Assembly (NCBI RefSeq): GCF_052065755.1
Contig: NZ_JBQHTK010000011.1
Location: forward strand, 13,490 to 77,489
Direction: 5' to 3'
Source: Allocoprococcus sp004560705
Lineage (GTDB): Bacteria > Bacillota > Clostridia > Lachnospirales > Lachnospiraceae
Length of the DNA: 64,000 bases
The notes beneath the pieces were generated by a model. That model made no database searches and was not told the origin of the DNA. It was given only the letters and a program-made list of their open reading frames with translations. A program made the translations under genes and the position numbers. Below, piece after piece: positions 37,119-46,141 of this stretch (the stretch's first letter is position 1; each line of letters opens with the position of its first letter).

Positions 37119-38293
37119 TCCCTCGTTCCTCCATCCATAATCCGTTCTAAATCATTCATCATCATCAAAGCCAGCAGTTCCCCTGATTGTTCCATATCAT
37201 CTATGTCTGAACCGATCAATTCACGTATCTTTCTTAATCGGTAGACCAGCGTATTACGGTGAACATACATCCTAGAAGCTGTTTCAGCAATATTATTTCC
37301 GCACAAATAATACATTTTCAAAGTTTCATACAAATCTGTATTTTTCTCTTCATCTTCTTTCTTAAGAATCTCTACAGAATAATCTCTTAATCCCTTATTT
37401 TTTAAGAGCGTCCATGCATAGGTATAGATTGTATGCGCATACCATTCCCCTTCAAGCATGATTTCTTCTACTTTGTTATATTCTTTGATTTCATTCATTC
37501 TATGAAGCCATTTTACTTTCTTTTCACACTGCTCTATTTCTCGAAATATGGAGCTTACACAGCATGCTTCCTTCGTTTCCTTAATTTTATTTAAAAGAAT
37601 CTCTTCGTCCTTTTTGTCTCTAATATCATAAAATAGAACCCAAAACAACTTATTGTCCATTCTCCCATAAGAGCGTTCCCATATTTCCTGTGTCATTGGA
37701 AGAGAATACTTGTTTTGTTTCCCAGAGAAACAAGCCATAATATAGTTTCCCTTTATTTCACGTGCGAGATAACAAAGTTCTGATTTTGCTCCGCAAAATA
37801 TATCGTGGTTCACCAGCCTTTTGCGAAAAGAAACACTTTCATCCGGATATACTTCACGGTTCATCCAATAGTTTGCCACTACATTTCGAAGCATATCTGT
37901 TATTTCCGAATAATCCTCTTTTGCATATTTATCATTGAAGATAATAATGCAATACCCCAAATGGCATTCTTTATTTTCTATTTTTTTAATTACAGCCATG
38001 CACCCCGGGAGCTCATAATAATCCGTATCAGGAATTCTTCCACGCATGGCATGATCATACATCGCTGTTGTAATCCAGCTTTTCTTGATTCCGACAGCCT
38101 TTCTTTGATATCCCCCGCTGGCATAGCACACGATTTTACCAGTGTATTCTACGACCATAATCGATGCATGTATATCATCTCTGATTTTCTCTACAACCTG
38201 ATCCAAATTTAAATTTTTTGCCAAGGCATCAAAAGCAATTTTATAACATGCATTTACATCAATCTTCCCCACAATATCACTCCCAGAACTCAT
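37115..38293 (-). CDS. PucR/CdaR-type transcriptional regulator (392 aa)
   Basis: The C terminus (about 330-390) is an HTH_30 domain: GNNIAETASRMYVHRNTLVYRLRKIREL. The N-terminal two-thirds is a GAF/PucR-like sensor region with no enzyme motifs. Its last 60 residues resemble those of the adjacent dehydratase fusion (both have NLYETL then a HRNTL helix), so the two may be a heteromeric or successive regulatory pair. First of the pair to be translated; the start lies 130 bases from the MalY gene end. Confidence 0.85.
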   Translation of the reverse strand: MSSGSDIVGKIDVNACYKIAFDALAKNLNLDQVVEKIRDDIHASIMVVEYTGKIVCYASGGYQRKAVGIKKSWITTAMYDHAMRGRIPDTDYYELPGCMAVIKKIENKECHLGYCIIIFNDKYAKEDYSEITDMLRNVVANYWMNREVYPDESVSFRKRLVNHDIFCGAKSELCYLAREIKGNYIMACFSGKQNKYSLPMTQEIWERSYGRMDNKLFWVLFYDIRDKKDEEILLNKIKETKEACCVSSIFREIEQCEKKVKWLHRMNEIKEYNKVEEIMLEGEWYAHTIYTYAWTLLKNKGLRDYSVEILKKEDEEKNTDLYETLKMYYLCGNNIAETASRMYVHRNTLVYRLRKIRELIGSDIDDMEQSGELLALMMMNDLERIMDGGTRE

Positions 38294-38422
38294 TATTAAT
38301 CGCTCATTATTCTAAACATAGTAATCCACTATGCATAGTTTATCATGCTTTCGAAACTTCAACAACAAAATCTCAATTTTCCAATATTTCCGCTGTACAT
38401 GATAATGAATGCTAAAGTCTTT

Positions 38423-39580
38423 TTACACAAGATTACTGCATATAGCCTCAACACCCGTTTTAACATTATCCAAAGATGTCGCCAGATTGATCCGAATGAA
38501 TCCGGAGAATCTGTCTCCTCCAAACCAAGCACCATAATCTACCGCCATCCGGCATTTTTTCTGCATAAATTCTCTCATATCACTGCCAGCTACATAAGCA
38601 CTTAGATCAATCCAGGTAAGATAAGTTCCCTCCAACGGTGAAACAACCGCATCCGGCAATCTTTCTGCAAAAGTATCTTTCAAATACTGATAATTATCCT
38701 GAATCTGTTTTTTAACCTGTTCCAGCCATTCTTTTCCACCACGATATGCGGCTTCTGCCGCAATATAGCCAAATGCATTACCTCCCAGTACTCGAATTCC
38801 CTTCACATATTTATCCCACTTATCGCGCAGTGTTTGATTCGGAATAATCACCTCAGAATTCTGTGCTCCTGCAAGATTAAATGTTTTAGAAGGCGCAATA
38901 ATCATAATCATCATATCCTCATAATCCCCTGCAAGCAATGATGGCACATGTTCATTTTTTCCATAAACAAGATCCTGATGAATCTCATCTGATATAACAA
39001 ATACATGATGCTTTTTGCAAATATCAAGGAGCTGTCTTAATTCTTCCTTTTTCCAGACACGACCAACCGGGTTATGCGGTGAACATAAAATAAATAGTTT
39101 TACATTATTTTCAATAATCTTCTTCTCAAAATCCAGAAAATCAATACTGTAGTTTCCATGATCATTGATTAAATCTGAAGTCACCAATTTTCTTTCATTA
39201 TTTGTAACCGCATGAAGGAAAGGATAATACACCGGTGTCGTAACAATGACCGCATCTCCTTTTTCTGTCATAAACTGTATGATCCAATTGAATGCCGATA
39301 CAACCCCCGGTGAAAACCGAATCCATTCTTTCTCCATCTTATATCCATGATTCTCATGTTCCCAATCTATACATGCCTGATAATAACTGTCAGGGACTCG
39401 CATATATCCAAAAACTCCGAGATCCACATATTTATGAAGAGCCTCCTGTACACAATCTGCCACTTTAAAATCCATATCAGCAACCCACATTGCATGAAGT
39501 CCTTCTTCACCAAACATGTTTTGCTGACCGTCCCATTTATTACAATCTGTTCCTCTTCTGTCTACATATTGAATATCCAT
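38423..39580 (-). CDS. MalY/PatB-family PLP enzyme, probable C-S lyase (385 aa)
   Basis: Fold-type I aminotransferase-like enzyme. The PLP lysine is in SPSKTFNLAG and the substrate loop is LCSPHNPVGRVW, which together with LWVADMDFKV at the start is typical of PatB/MalY cystathionine beta-lyases. It cleaves C-S bonds of cystathionine or cysteine S-conjugates. It lies next to PucR regulators and 4 kb from the amino-acid importer and M20 deacylase. Confidence 0.9.
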   Translation of the reverse strand: MDIQYVDRRGTDCNKWDGQQNMFGEEGLHAMWVADMDFKVADCVQEALHKYVDLGVFGYMRVPDSYYQACIDWEHENHGYKMEKEWIRFSPGVVSAFNWIIQFMTEKGDAVIVTTPVYYPFLHAVTNNERKLVTSDLINDHGNYSIDFLDFEKKIIENNVKLFILCSPHNPVGRVWKKEELRQLLDICKKHHVFVISDEIHQDLVYGKNEHVPSLLAGDYEDMMIMIIAPSKTFNLAGAQNSEVIIPNQTLRDKWDKYVKGIRVLGGNAFGYIAAEAAYRGGKEWLEQVKKQIQDNYQYLKDTFAERLPDAVVSPLEGTYLTWIDLSAYVAGSDMREFMQKKCRMAVDYGAWFGGDRFSGFIRINLATSLDNVKTGVEAICSNLV

Positions 39581-39792
39581 AATTACCTCCTAAGAACTTT
39601 TCATAAACTATACCACTTTAGATTATAAAGTCCTAAAAAAATATTTCATCGGATAGATTCTCTAAACTTGTTGTTTTATTTGTATGTTTTGCACATTTTC
39701 TATACATCATGGAGTTTTATTGATTTTTTCTATAATAGAAATCAATATTTCCTTGCCTTTTATTCCCCGCTACGCTATGACGTTTTCATTCT

Positions 39793-39861
39793 GGAAGTTT
39801 CCTTCTGAGACTTCCACTTCTCTTATCCGTCATGGATAGTCGGTATATTCACAAATGGAGC
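39793..39861 (+). repeat. Copy A of a 69-base repeat with a hairpin
   Basis: Matches 56145-56213 with only about five differences over 69 bases. It contains GGAAGTTTC, short loop, GAGACTTCC, which folds with one G-T pair, followed by ATCCGTCATGGATA. Both copies are followed by coiled-coil-coding scraps. The 39.6-40.14 kb gap otherwise contains no gene. Confidence 0.75.
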
Positions 39862-39917
39862 AATCTTCCAATGTAAAACCCGAATGTAACACGAAAATAA
39901 AGTAAGAGATACATGGT

Positions 39918-40037
39918 AAAAATCAGGAGATACGCGAAAAAGAGCAAGAGCTTATCGAGGTCCAGAAGCAATTAGAGCAGGCACTGCAAACGATTAGTCT
40001 TCTCCAAAATAATAGTCCCCTACCACACAAAAAATAA
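39918..40037 (+). pseudogene. Coiled-coil C-terminal scrap beside repeat copy A
   Basis: The plus frame encodes about 39 residues of heptad-like sequence (REKEQELIEVQKQLEQALQT) ending at TAA 40035-40037. No start or ribosome site is present. It resembles the coiled coil at 56184-56453 in type and position relative to the repeat, so both look like remnants of one gene family. Confidence 0.4.
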
Positions 40038-40073
40038 ATTTGAAGAACTTTTTCAAATTCTATGACATGAACA

Positions 40074-40115
40074 ATGGAGCCGGCATCCTCCCATATCCAG
40101 GGAGTGCCGACTCCA
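40074..40115 (-). terminator. Hairpin after metY
   Basis: Minus strand ATGGAGTCGGCA pairs with TGCCGGCTCCAT, with an inner CTCCC/GGGAG. It lies 27 bases past the metY stop. The T-run is weak (TTGTT), so termination may be inefficient. Confidence 0.5.
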
Positions 40116-40141
40116 TCTTGTAATGTATGCTTCTATTTCCG

Positions 40142-41446
40142 TTATTTTACCGCCTCAAAAGCTGCATCAAGTGCTGCGATCAAGTCTTCTACTTTCTCAA
40201 TACCGATAGAAAGACGAATCGTATTCGGTTTGATTCCCTGATCCAGAAGTTCTTCTTCCGTGCACTGACTGTGCGTGGTAGTTGCCGGGTGAATCACAAG
40301 TGATTTTACATCTGCTACATTTGCCAGCAATGAGAAAATGGCAAGGTTATCAATAAATTTCTGCGCAGTTGCCGCATCACCTTTAATTTCAAATGTAAAG
40401 ATAGATCCTCCTCCGTTTGGCAGATATTTCTTGTATAATTCATAACTTGGTTCCGTCGGCAGTGACGGATGATGTACTGCTTCTACCTGCGGATGATTTG
40501 AAAGATATTCTACAATCTTCAGCGCATTGCTCACATGGCGCTCTACACGGAGTGACAGCGTTTCCAGCCCCTGCAGGAAGAGGAAAGCGTGGAACGGAGA
40601 AAGGGTTGCACCGGTATCACGCAGGATGACCGCACGGATGTATGTTACAAATGCTGCCGGACCTACTGCATCTGCAAAGGATACGCCATGGTAACTCGGG
40701 TTCGGATCAGAGATCCACGGATATTTTCCTGCTGCTTTCCAGTCGAAGTTTCCGCTGTCAATGATTACACCACCGATGGCTGTCCCATGTCCACCGATGA
40801 ATTTGGTTGCAGAATGAACAACGATATCAGCACCATACTCGATCGGTCGAATCAGATACGGGGTTGCAAATGTAGAGTCTACTACAAGCGGAATGTTATG
40901 CTTATGAGCAATCTTTGCCACTTCTTCCAAATCGACGAGATTAGAGTTCGGATTTCCAAGAGTCTCTACGAAAATTGCTTTTGTGTTTTCCTGGATCGCT
41001 GCTTCGAAAGAACCCTCTACTTCCGGATCAACAAATGTTGTGGTAACACCATTGGTAAGCGGCAATGTATGTGCAAGCAGGTTGTAGGTTCCACCATAAA
41101 TAGTCTTGGAAGCTACGATGTGTTCTCCTGATTTTGCAAGTGCCTGGAATGTATAGTCGATTGCTGCTGCACCGGATGCAACTGCAAGTGCTGCAACACC
41201 GCCTTCCAGAGATGCGATACGCTGTTCAAACACATCCTCTGTCGGGTTGGTAAGCCTTCCGTAAATATTTCCCGCATCGCGAAGCCCAAAACGATCAGCC
41301 GCATGCTGTGAATTATGGAATACATAAGAAGTTGTAGCGTAGATCGGAACTGCTCTTGCATCCGTTACCGGATCTGCCTGTTCCTGTCCGATATGTAATT
41401 GTCTTGTCTCAAATCCCCAGTTTTTAGAATCTTTAATATTTGCCAT
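40142..41446 (-). CDS. metY: O-acetylhomoserine aminocarboxypropyltransferase/cysteine synthase (434 aa)
   Basis: PLP enzyme of the Cys/Met metabolism family that joins O-acetylhomoserine with sulfide to give homocysteine. The PLP lysine is in HSATKFIGGHGTAIGG, with KTIYGGTYNL and LGNPNSNLVD further upstream. Start ATG 41446 (MANIKDSK) follows GGAGGAAATAGAG; the upstream start would add an unrelated leader. Together with LysR and cysK it forms a sulfur-assimilation locus. Confidence 0.93.
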   Translation of the reverse strand: MANIKDSKNWGFETRQLHIGQEQADPVTDARAVPIYATTSYVFHNSQHAADRFGLRDAGNIYGRLTNPTEDVFEQRIASLEGGVAALAVASGAAAIDYTFQALAKSGEHIVASKTIYGGTYNLLAHTLPLTNGVTTTFVDPEVEGSFEAAIQENTKAIFVETLGNPNSNLVDLEEVAKIAHKHNIPLVVDSTFATPYLIRPIEYGADIVVHSATKFIGGHGTAIGGVIIDSGNFDWKAAGKYPWISDPNPSYHGVSFADAVGPAAFVTYIRAVILRDTGATLSPFHAFLFLQGLETLSLRVERHVSNALKIVEYLSNHPQVEAVHHPSLPTEPSYELYKKYLPNGGGSIFTFEIKGDAATAQKFIDNLAIFSLLANVADVKSLVIHPATTTHSQCTEEELLDQGIKPNTIRLSIGIEKVEDLIAALDAAFEAVK

Positions 41447-41560
41447 CTCTATTTCCTCCAATTCATTTATTTCGATTTTGCTTTGTTTTTCTTGTTGAAT
41501 ACATACTAACACAGTAGGCTACCTTTGTCTAATATATAAAAAAAATACCAAGTTATAGTT

Positions 41561-42481
41561 TTAAGCTATAACCAGATATTCTTTCAATTTTTCTATATAC
41601 AGTTCACCCATCTTACTCCGCACCGTATTTTTTTTAACAATATAGCCTATCTCCATCACACTGTTCGGGTTCTGCGCATCATCCCGGAATGGAACTGCCA
41701 CAAAATCATTTCCGTTCAATTCCTCGCATATGATGCCGGAACAAAGCGTATATCCATTCAGCCCCACCATAAGATTCAGCATCGTCGCCCGGTCATTCGC
41801 TTTAATAACCTGCGAGTACTCATTTGTGGAAAGGATTTCCTCTGCGAAATAGAAGGAACTGTTATCCCCCTGTTCAAAAGACAGGCAGGGGTAACCATTC
41901 AATTGTGCAAAACTAATGGATGCTTCTTTTGCCAGAGGATGATCCTTCCAGATATACACATACGCCTGACAGTCTACAAGATGGTGAAACTCAAGGTCAT
42001 AGGATTTCAATAACTTTTCAATCGCTTTGCGGTTGAAATCACTGAGATAAAGTATCCCGATCTCGCTCTTCATCGTATTTACATCACTGATCACTTCCAT
42101 CGTTTTCGTTTCGCGAAGCGCAAATTCATATTTTGACATATCGAATTCCTTCGCCATATCCACAAACGCTTTAACTGCAAAAGAATAATGCTGTGTCGAT
42201 ACGCCAAACTTCTTTTTATAGGATCCGCCCTTCCCGTATTTTTCCAAAACGCTTTCATACTGTCCGTATATCTGCTTTGCGTAAAGCAGGAATTCCGTCC
42301 CGTCATTCGTCAGGGTAACGCCTCTCCCGCTTCGATAGAATAACGTAATGCCCAGTTCCTTTTCCAATTCTTTGATAGCATTGGTCAGAGACGGCTGAGA
42401 TACATACAGCTGCTCCGCTGCTTTATTTAACGACTTTGTTTCTGCTATTGTGATGAGATAGTTTAACTGTGTCAGTGTCAT
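41561..42481 (-). CDS. LysR-family regulator of the metY/cysK locus (306 aa)
   Basis: Winged HTH at 1-60 (KSLNKAAEQLYVSQPSLTNAIKELE) and an effector domain. It sits between metY and cysK, all on one strand, as do CmbR/YtlI-type sulfur regulators; the effector (such as O-acetylserine) is inferred. The end is followed by GTTATAG/CTATAAC and a T-run, a weak terminator-like element. Confidence 0.9.
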   Translation of the reverse strand: MTLTQLNYLITIAETKSLNKAAEQLYVSQPSLTNAIKELEKELGITLFYRSGRGVTLTNDGTEFLLYAKQIYGQYESVLEKYGKGGSYKKKFGVSTQHYSFAVKAFVDMAKEFDMSKYEFALRETKTMEVISDVNTMKSEIGILYLSDFNRKAIEKLLKSYDLEFHHLVDCQAYVYIWKDHPLAKEASISFAQLNGYPCLSFEQGDNSSFYFAEEILSTNEYSQVIKANDRATMLNLMVGLNGYTLCSGIICEELNGNDFVAVPFRDDAQNPNSVMEIGYIVKKNTVRSKMGELYIEKLKEYLVIA

Positions 42482-42565
42482 TTGCTCCCCAGCCTCCTTT
42501 TTGTGACATCATATCATCAATTGCCTACTGTGTAAATAGGTTTCATGTTTTCTAAAGCAAAATAA

Positions 42566-42650
42566 AATCGATGGATCTGGCGATAATACGCCTGTTCCGT
42601 CGATTCTATTTACAATATCAATCCCAAAAGAAGTGGCGGAAAAATCCGCC
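42566..42650 (-). terminator. Two hairpins after cysK
   Basis: Minus strand GGCGGATTTTTCCGCC (42635-42650) followed by TTCTTTT, then a larger AATCGACGGA / TCCATCGATT stem (42566-42605) followed by TTATTTT. Confidence 0.65.
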
Positions 42651-42661
42651 GCTTTCCACAA

Positions 42662-43594
42662 CTATTCCGTAAATAACGGTGTAGAATAATATCTGTCACC
42701 GGTATCCGGCAGAAGTGCCACAATCGTCTTACCCTTATTCTCCGGACGTCTTGCCAGTTCGATCGCCGCATGCAGTGCAGCACCGGATGAGATTCCGACC
42801 AGTACGCCTTCCTTCTTCGCAAGCAGTTTTGCCTCTGCAAACGCATCCTCATTTTCCACCTTAATAATCTCATCGTAAATCTTTGTATTCAACACTTCCG
42901 GAACAAAGCCTGCGCCAATTCCCTGAATCTTATGCGGGCCGCCTTTACCCTCTGATAGTACCGGAGAACCTGCCGGTTCAACTGCCACGATCTTTACGTC
43001 CGGATTCTGTTCTTTCAGATACTCACCTGTTCCGGTCAATGTTCCACCAGTTCCTACCCCTGCCACAAAGAAATCCACTTTTCCGTCTGTATCATTCCAT
43101 ACCTCCGGTCCGGTCGTCGCTTTATGGATTGCTGGGTTCGCAGGATTCACAAACTGTCCAGGAATAAAGCTTCCCGGAATTTCCTTAGCCAGTTCTTCTG
43201 CTTTTGCAATCGCACCCTTCATTCCCTTTGTACCGTCTGTCAATACCAATTCTGCTCCATAAGCCTTTAAAATATTTCTCCGCTCCACACTCATGGTTTC
43301 CGGCATGGTCAGAATAATACGATAGCCTTTGGCCGCTGCAATAGAGGCAAGACCGATTCCGGTATTTCCTGATGTAGGTTCGATGATCACAGAACCTTCC
43401 TTTAACTCGCCTTTCGCTTCGGCATCTTCAATCATTGCCTTTGCGATTCTGTCCTTTACGCTTCCTGCCGGGTTAAAATATTCCAGTTTCACCAGAAGCG
43501 TTGCTTCCAGCCCCAGTTCTTTTTCTACATTCGCTACTTCCACCAATGGAGTGTTCCCGATAAGTCCAAGTGTTCCTTTATAAATCTTTGCCAT
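42662..43594 (-). CDS. cysK: Cysteine synthase A (310 aa)
   Basis: Makes cysteine from O-acetylserine and sulfide. The PLP lysine is Lys47 in PAGSVKDRI, the substrate loop is EPTSGNTGIG, and the phosphate-binding loop is GVGTGGTLTGTG. Intact length. It has a perfect consensus promoter and lies beside the IS1182-type remnant. Confidence 0.95.
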   Translation of the reverse strand: MAKIYKGTLGLIGNTPLVEVANVEKELGLEATLLVKLEYFNPAGSVKDRIAKAMIEDAEAKGELKEGSVIIEPTSGNTGIGLASIAAAKGYRIILTMPETMSVERRNILKAYGAELVLTDGTKGMKGAIAKAEELAKEIPGSFIPGQFVNPANPAIHKATTGPEVWNDTDGKVDFFVAGVGTGGTLTGTGEYLKEQNPDVKIVAVEPAGSPVLSEGKGGPHKIQGIGAGFVPEVLNTKIYDEIIKVENEDAFAEAKLLAKKEGVLVGISSGAALHAAIELARRPENKGKTIVALLPDTGDRYYSTPLFTE

Positions 43595-43648
43595 AACTCG
43601 TTCCTCACTTCCATAACCTATTAATTAACTATGTTTAATATGTTTTAA

Positions 43649-43677
43649 ATTATATCCCTACTTTCTGAATATGTCAA
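43649..43677 (-). promoter_or_regulatory. Consensus promoter of cysK
   Basis: Minus strand TTGACA (43672-43677), 17-base spacer, TATAAT (43649-43654). Both boxes match consensus exactly. The IS end begins only 11 bases upstream of the -35 box. Confidence 0.85.
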
Positions 43678-43687
43678 GTGTTTTTTA

Positions 43688-44795
43688 GGGACGTTTCTTT
43701 TGCCACGATGCTGGGGTCAAAAGGTATTTCCAACTAATTAAATAACTACTATTGATGAAAAACCTTTTGCTGTTTTATATAGTGATAAAGCTTCACGGCC
43801 AAACACTCCTGTTAACGTAATCATCGGAGCATGCATCATCAAAGAATTGTTTGATTACTCTGACGATGAGTTGGTTGAAGGCCTTATGCTTGATTTACGT
43901 TTACAGTATGCACTCCATACTACAAGCTTTACTGAACAGCCTCTGAGTGATAAAACACTGAGCCGTTTTCGCCGTAGATGTTATGATTATGAACAAACTC
44001 ACGGAGTTGATTTATACAAAGCTGCCATCCAAAACTATAATAAAGAAATCGCCAAAATGATGGAGCTTGATGGCAAGATTCGTCGAATGGATTCCTTGAT
44101 GATTAATTCAAACATGCTGTTAAATCCAACTGATCCTGAGGCTACATACCGAAGGAAAGCAGGGAAAGAATATCGCGGCTATGTGGCTAATGTAGAGGAA
44201 ACTGTTGGGAAAAATGGTTCTGTTGTAACCAGCTATGAGTATGAATCCAATATCCATTCAGACTCACAGTTTATAAAAGAACATCGAACTACTTCCTACT
44301 GCATTGACAGCCAAAAAGAATCGGCGAGATGTTTCCGGATTTGAAATGGACGAAGAAAAAACAAAAGTGATAAAGTGTCCGGCAGGAAACACACCTAGAA
44401 AAAGAGCCTGATTCGCCTCGCACTAGAGGAGAGAATGTCTAGTGAAACATATAATCTGTATCGCAGGATACGAAACGGAGTAGAAACGATTCCCTCAATT
44501 CTTCGAAGAAACTATCATCTGGAAAAGCTTCCTCGTGGAAAACAAAGAGGAAGGTTCTTTTTCGGAAGTAAAATCGCAGCGTTGAATTTTCGAAAACTCT
44601 TTCACTATGTGAAAGGGTCTTCGAACTATGCAGAAAATCCTCTATTGGCATAAGAATATGGGAAGGGTATAGTTACAATCGACACCAAATATACCGAAAA
44701 CTACGGTAGAAACTTATAAATAGCAACAAAAAGCAAAAAAGGGACGTTCGATGCCAGGGCTTTTGACCCCAGCATCGTGGCAAAAGAAACGTCCC
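43688..44795 (+). mobile_element. IS1182-type insertion-sequence remnant (1108 bp) with perfect terminal inverted repeats
   Basis: The ends 43688-43723 and 44760-44795 are perfect 36-bp inverted repeats (GGGACGTTTCTTTTGCCACG...). Between them lies a damaged transposase of the DUF772/IS1182 type. Length is well below the family's usual about 1.6-1.9 kb, consistent with internal deletion. No obvious target duplication was identified. Confidence 0.85.
43757..44653 (+). pseudogene. IS1182-type transposase, internally deleted and split
   Basis: The N-terminal part (DEKPFAVLYS, FDYSDDELVEGLMLDLRLQYAL, DKTLSRFRRR) is in one frame with the ELDGKIRRMDSLMINSN catalytic-domain entry. It stops at 44342-44344. 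A separate C-terminal piece at 44435-44653 (RLRNGVET-type, NYHLEKLPRGKQRGRFFFGSK) is in another frame. The catalytic core between them is missing. The start codon region is degraded. Confidence 0.75.
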
Positions 44796-46109
44796 CTATT
44801 CAACCAAAACACCATTTTCCTGTGCTTCGATATGACTGTTAAAGAATTCCTCCGTTGCCTGAATCATATAATAACTGTCCTTGATTCCCGCTGTCTCATA
44901 CGGAGAATGCATGGAAAGCTGCGGCAATCCGATATCCACACTGTTCATGGATACCTGAGCCATCGCAATATTGCCAAGTGTGCTTCCTCCCGCCATATCC
45001 GAGCGGTTTGCAAAAAACTGTACCGGAACTCCGGCCTTTTCACAGATTCCTTTAAACACCGCAACACTGACTGCATCACTCGTATATTTCTGTCCGGCGT
45101 GGGATTTGACCACGATTCCTTCATTCATATAAACGCAATTACCTGTATCCGTTTTCTCCGGGTGGTTCGGATGAACGGCATGCGCGTTATCACAGCTCAG
45201 CATAAAGCTGGAAGCCAATGCGCAGTAAAATGCATCCTCATCTTTGCCAAGTCCACGGTTGAGCCGGTGGAGAACATCAAATAAAAATGTCGAGCCGGCG
45301 CCCTGCTTGGTTCCGGAACCCACTTCTTCGTTATCGAAGCAGGCGAATACATTGATTGATTTCTCATTTGCACCTTTTAAGAACCCCTGCAGAGAAGTAT
45401 AGGCGCATTGCAGATCATCGAGCTGCGGGCAGGAAACGAACTCTTCCTTCGCTCCCCAGATGGACGGCTCCATACGGTTATAAAGATAAAGATCCATCCC
45501 GTAAATATCATTCTCTCCTACATTCAGTTCTTCTGCGATCAGCTTTTTGAAATCGCCCTTTTGACATTCGCCGCCGCCAAAAAGCGGCAGCATGTCAACC
45601 TGTTTATTATATTCAAATCCCTCATTGATTTTTCGATTCATGTGGATAGCCACATTCGGAATCATCACCAGATCCCGGTCCACTTTAACGAGCCTGGTCA
45701 CAAAGCTGTCTCCTTCTTTTACCACTGCTCTTCCGGCAACGGAAAGCGGACGGTCAAACCAGGGTGCACAGAGCATCCCGCCATACCCCTCTGTATTCAG
45801 CTGGGTATATTTTCCGCGGACTTCCAGTTCTTCGTTTTCCTTGATTTTAAATGTAGGCGAATCACTGTGGGAAGCCGCTATGTTGAAGCTGTAGTTCTCC
45901 AGATCCGTTCCGATTTTCAGCGCGATCAGACTGGAATCGTTCCGGGTGACATAATATTTTCCTCCCAGACTGATCTCCCAGCGCTTTCCTTCAGGAAGCT
46001 CCTGATATCCTTCCTCATTCAGAATTTTCTTCATAGAATCCACTGCATGGAATGCGGTAGGACTGTTCTTGATAAAAGATACCATATCTTCTGCTGTTTT
46101 CTTATACAT
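44796..46109 (-). CDS. M18-family aspartyl aminopeptidase (437 aa)
   Basis: Zinc aminopeptidase that removes N-terminal Asp/Glu-type residues. Metal and active-site motifs are ASHSDSPTFK, DNEEVGSGTKQGAG, SCDNAHAVHPNHPEK and GGSTLGNIAM. Full length. The stop codon at 44796-44798 directly abuts the IS1182 terminal repeat, so the IS inserted or moved right next to it. It precedes no partner but follows the permease gene by 32 bases, suggesting one transcript for peptide/amino-acid use. Confidence 0.93.
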   Translation of the reverse strand: MYKKTAEDMVSFIKNSPTAFHAVDSMKKILNEEGYQELPEGKRWEISLGGKYYVTRNDSSLIALKIGTDLENYSFNIAASHSDSPTFKIKENEELEVRGKYTQLNTEGYGGMLCAPWFDRPLSVAGRAVVKEGDSFVTRLVKVDRDLVMIPNVAIHMNRKINEGFEYNKQVDMLPLFGGGECQKGDFKKLIAEELNVGENDIYGMDLYLYNRMEPSIWGAKEEFVSCPQLDDLQCAYTSLQGFLKGANEKSINVFACFDNEEVGSGTKQGAGSTFLFDVLHRLNRGLGKDEDAFYCALASSFMLSCDNAHAVHPNHPEKTDTGNCVYMNEGIVVKSHAGQKYTSDAVSVAVFKGICEKAGVPVQFFANRSDMAGGSTLGNIAMAQVSMNSVDIGLPQLSMHSPYETAGIKDSYYMIQATEEFFNSHIEAQENGVLVE

Positions 46110-46141
46110 ATTCGACTTCCTCCAATATTCTATCTTATTGT

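Noticed and set aside
41447..41560. SAM or T-box riboswitch upstream of metY
   Set aside because: The leader is about 110 bases with no recognisable S-box or T-box core.
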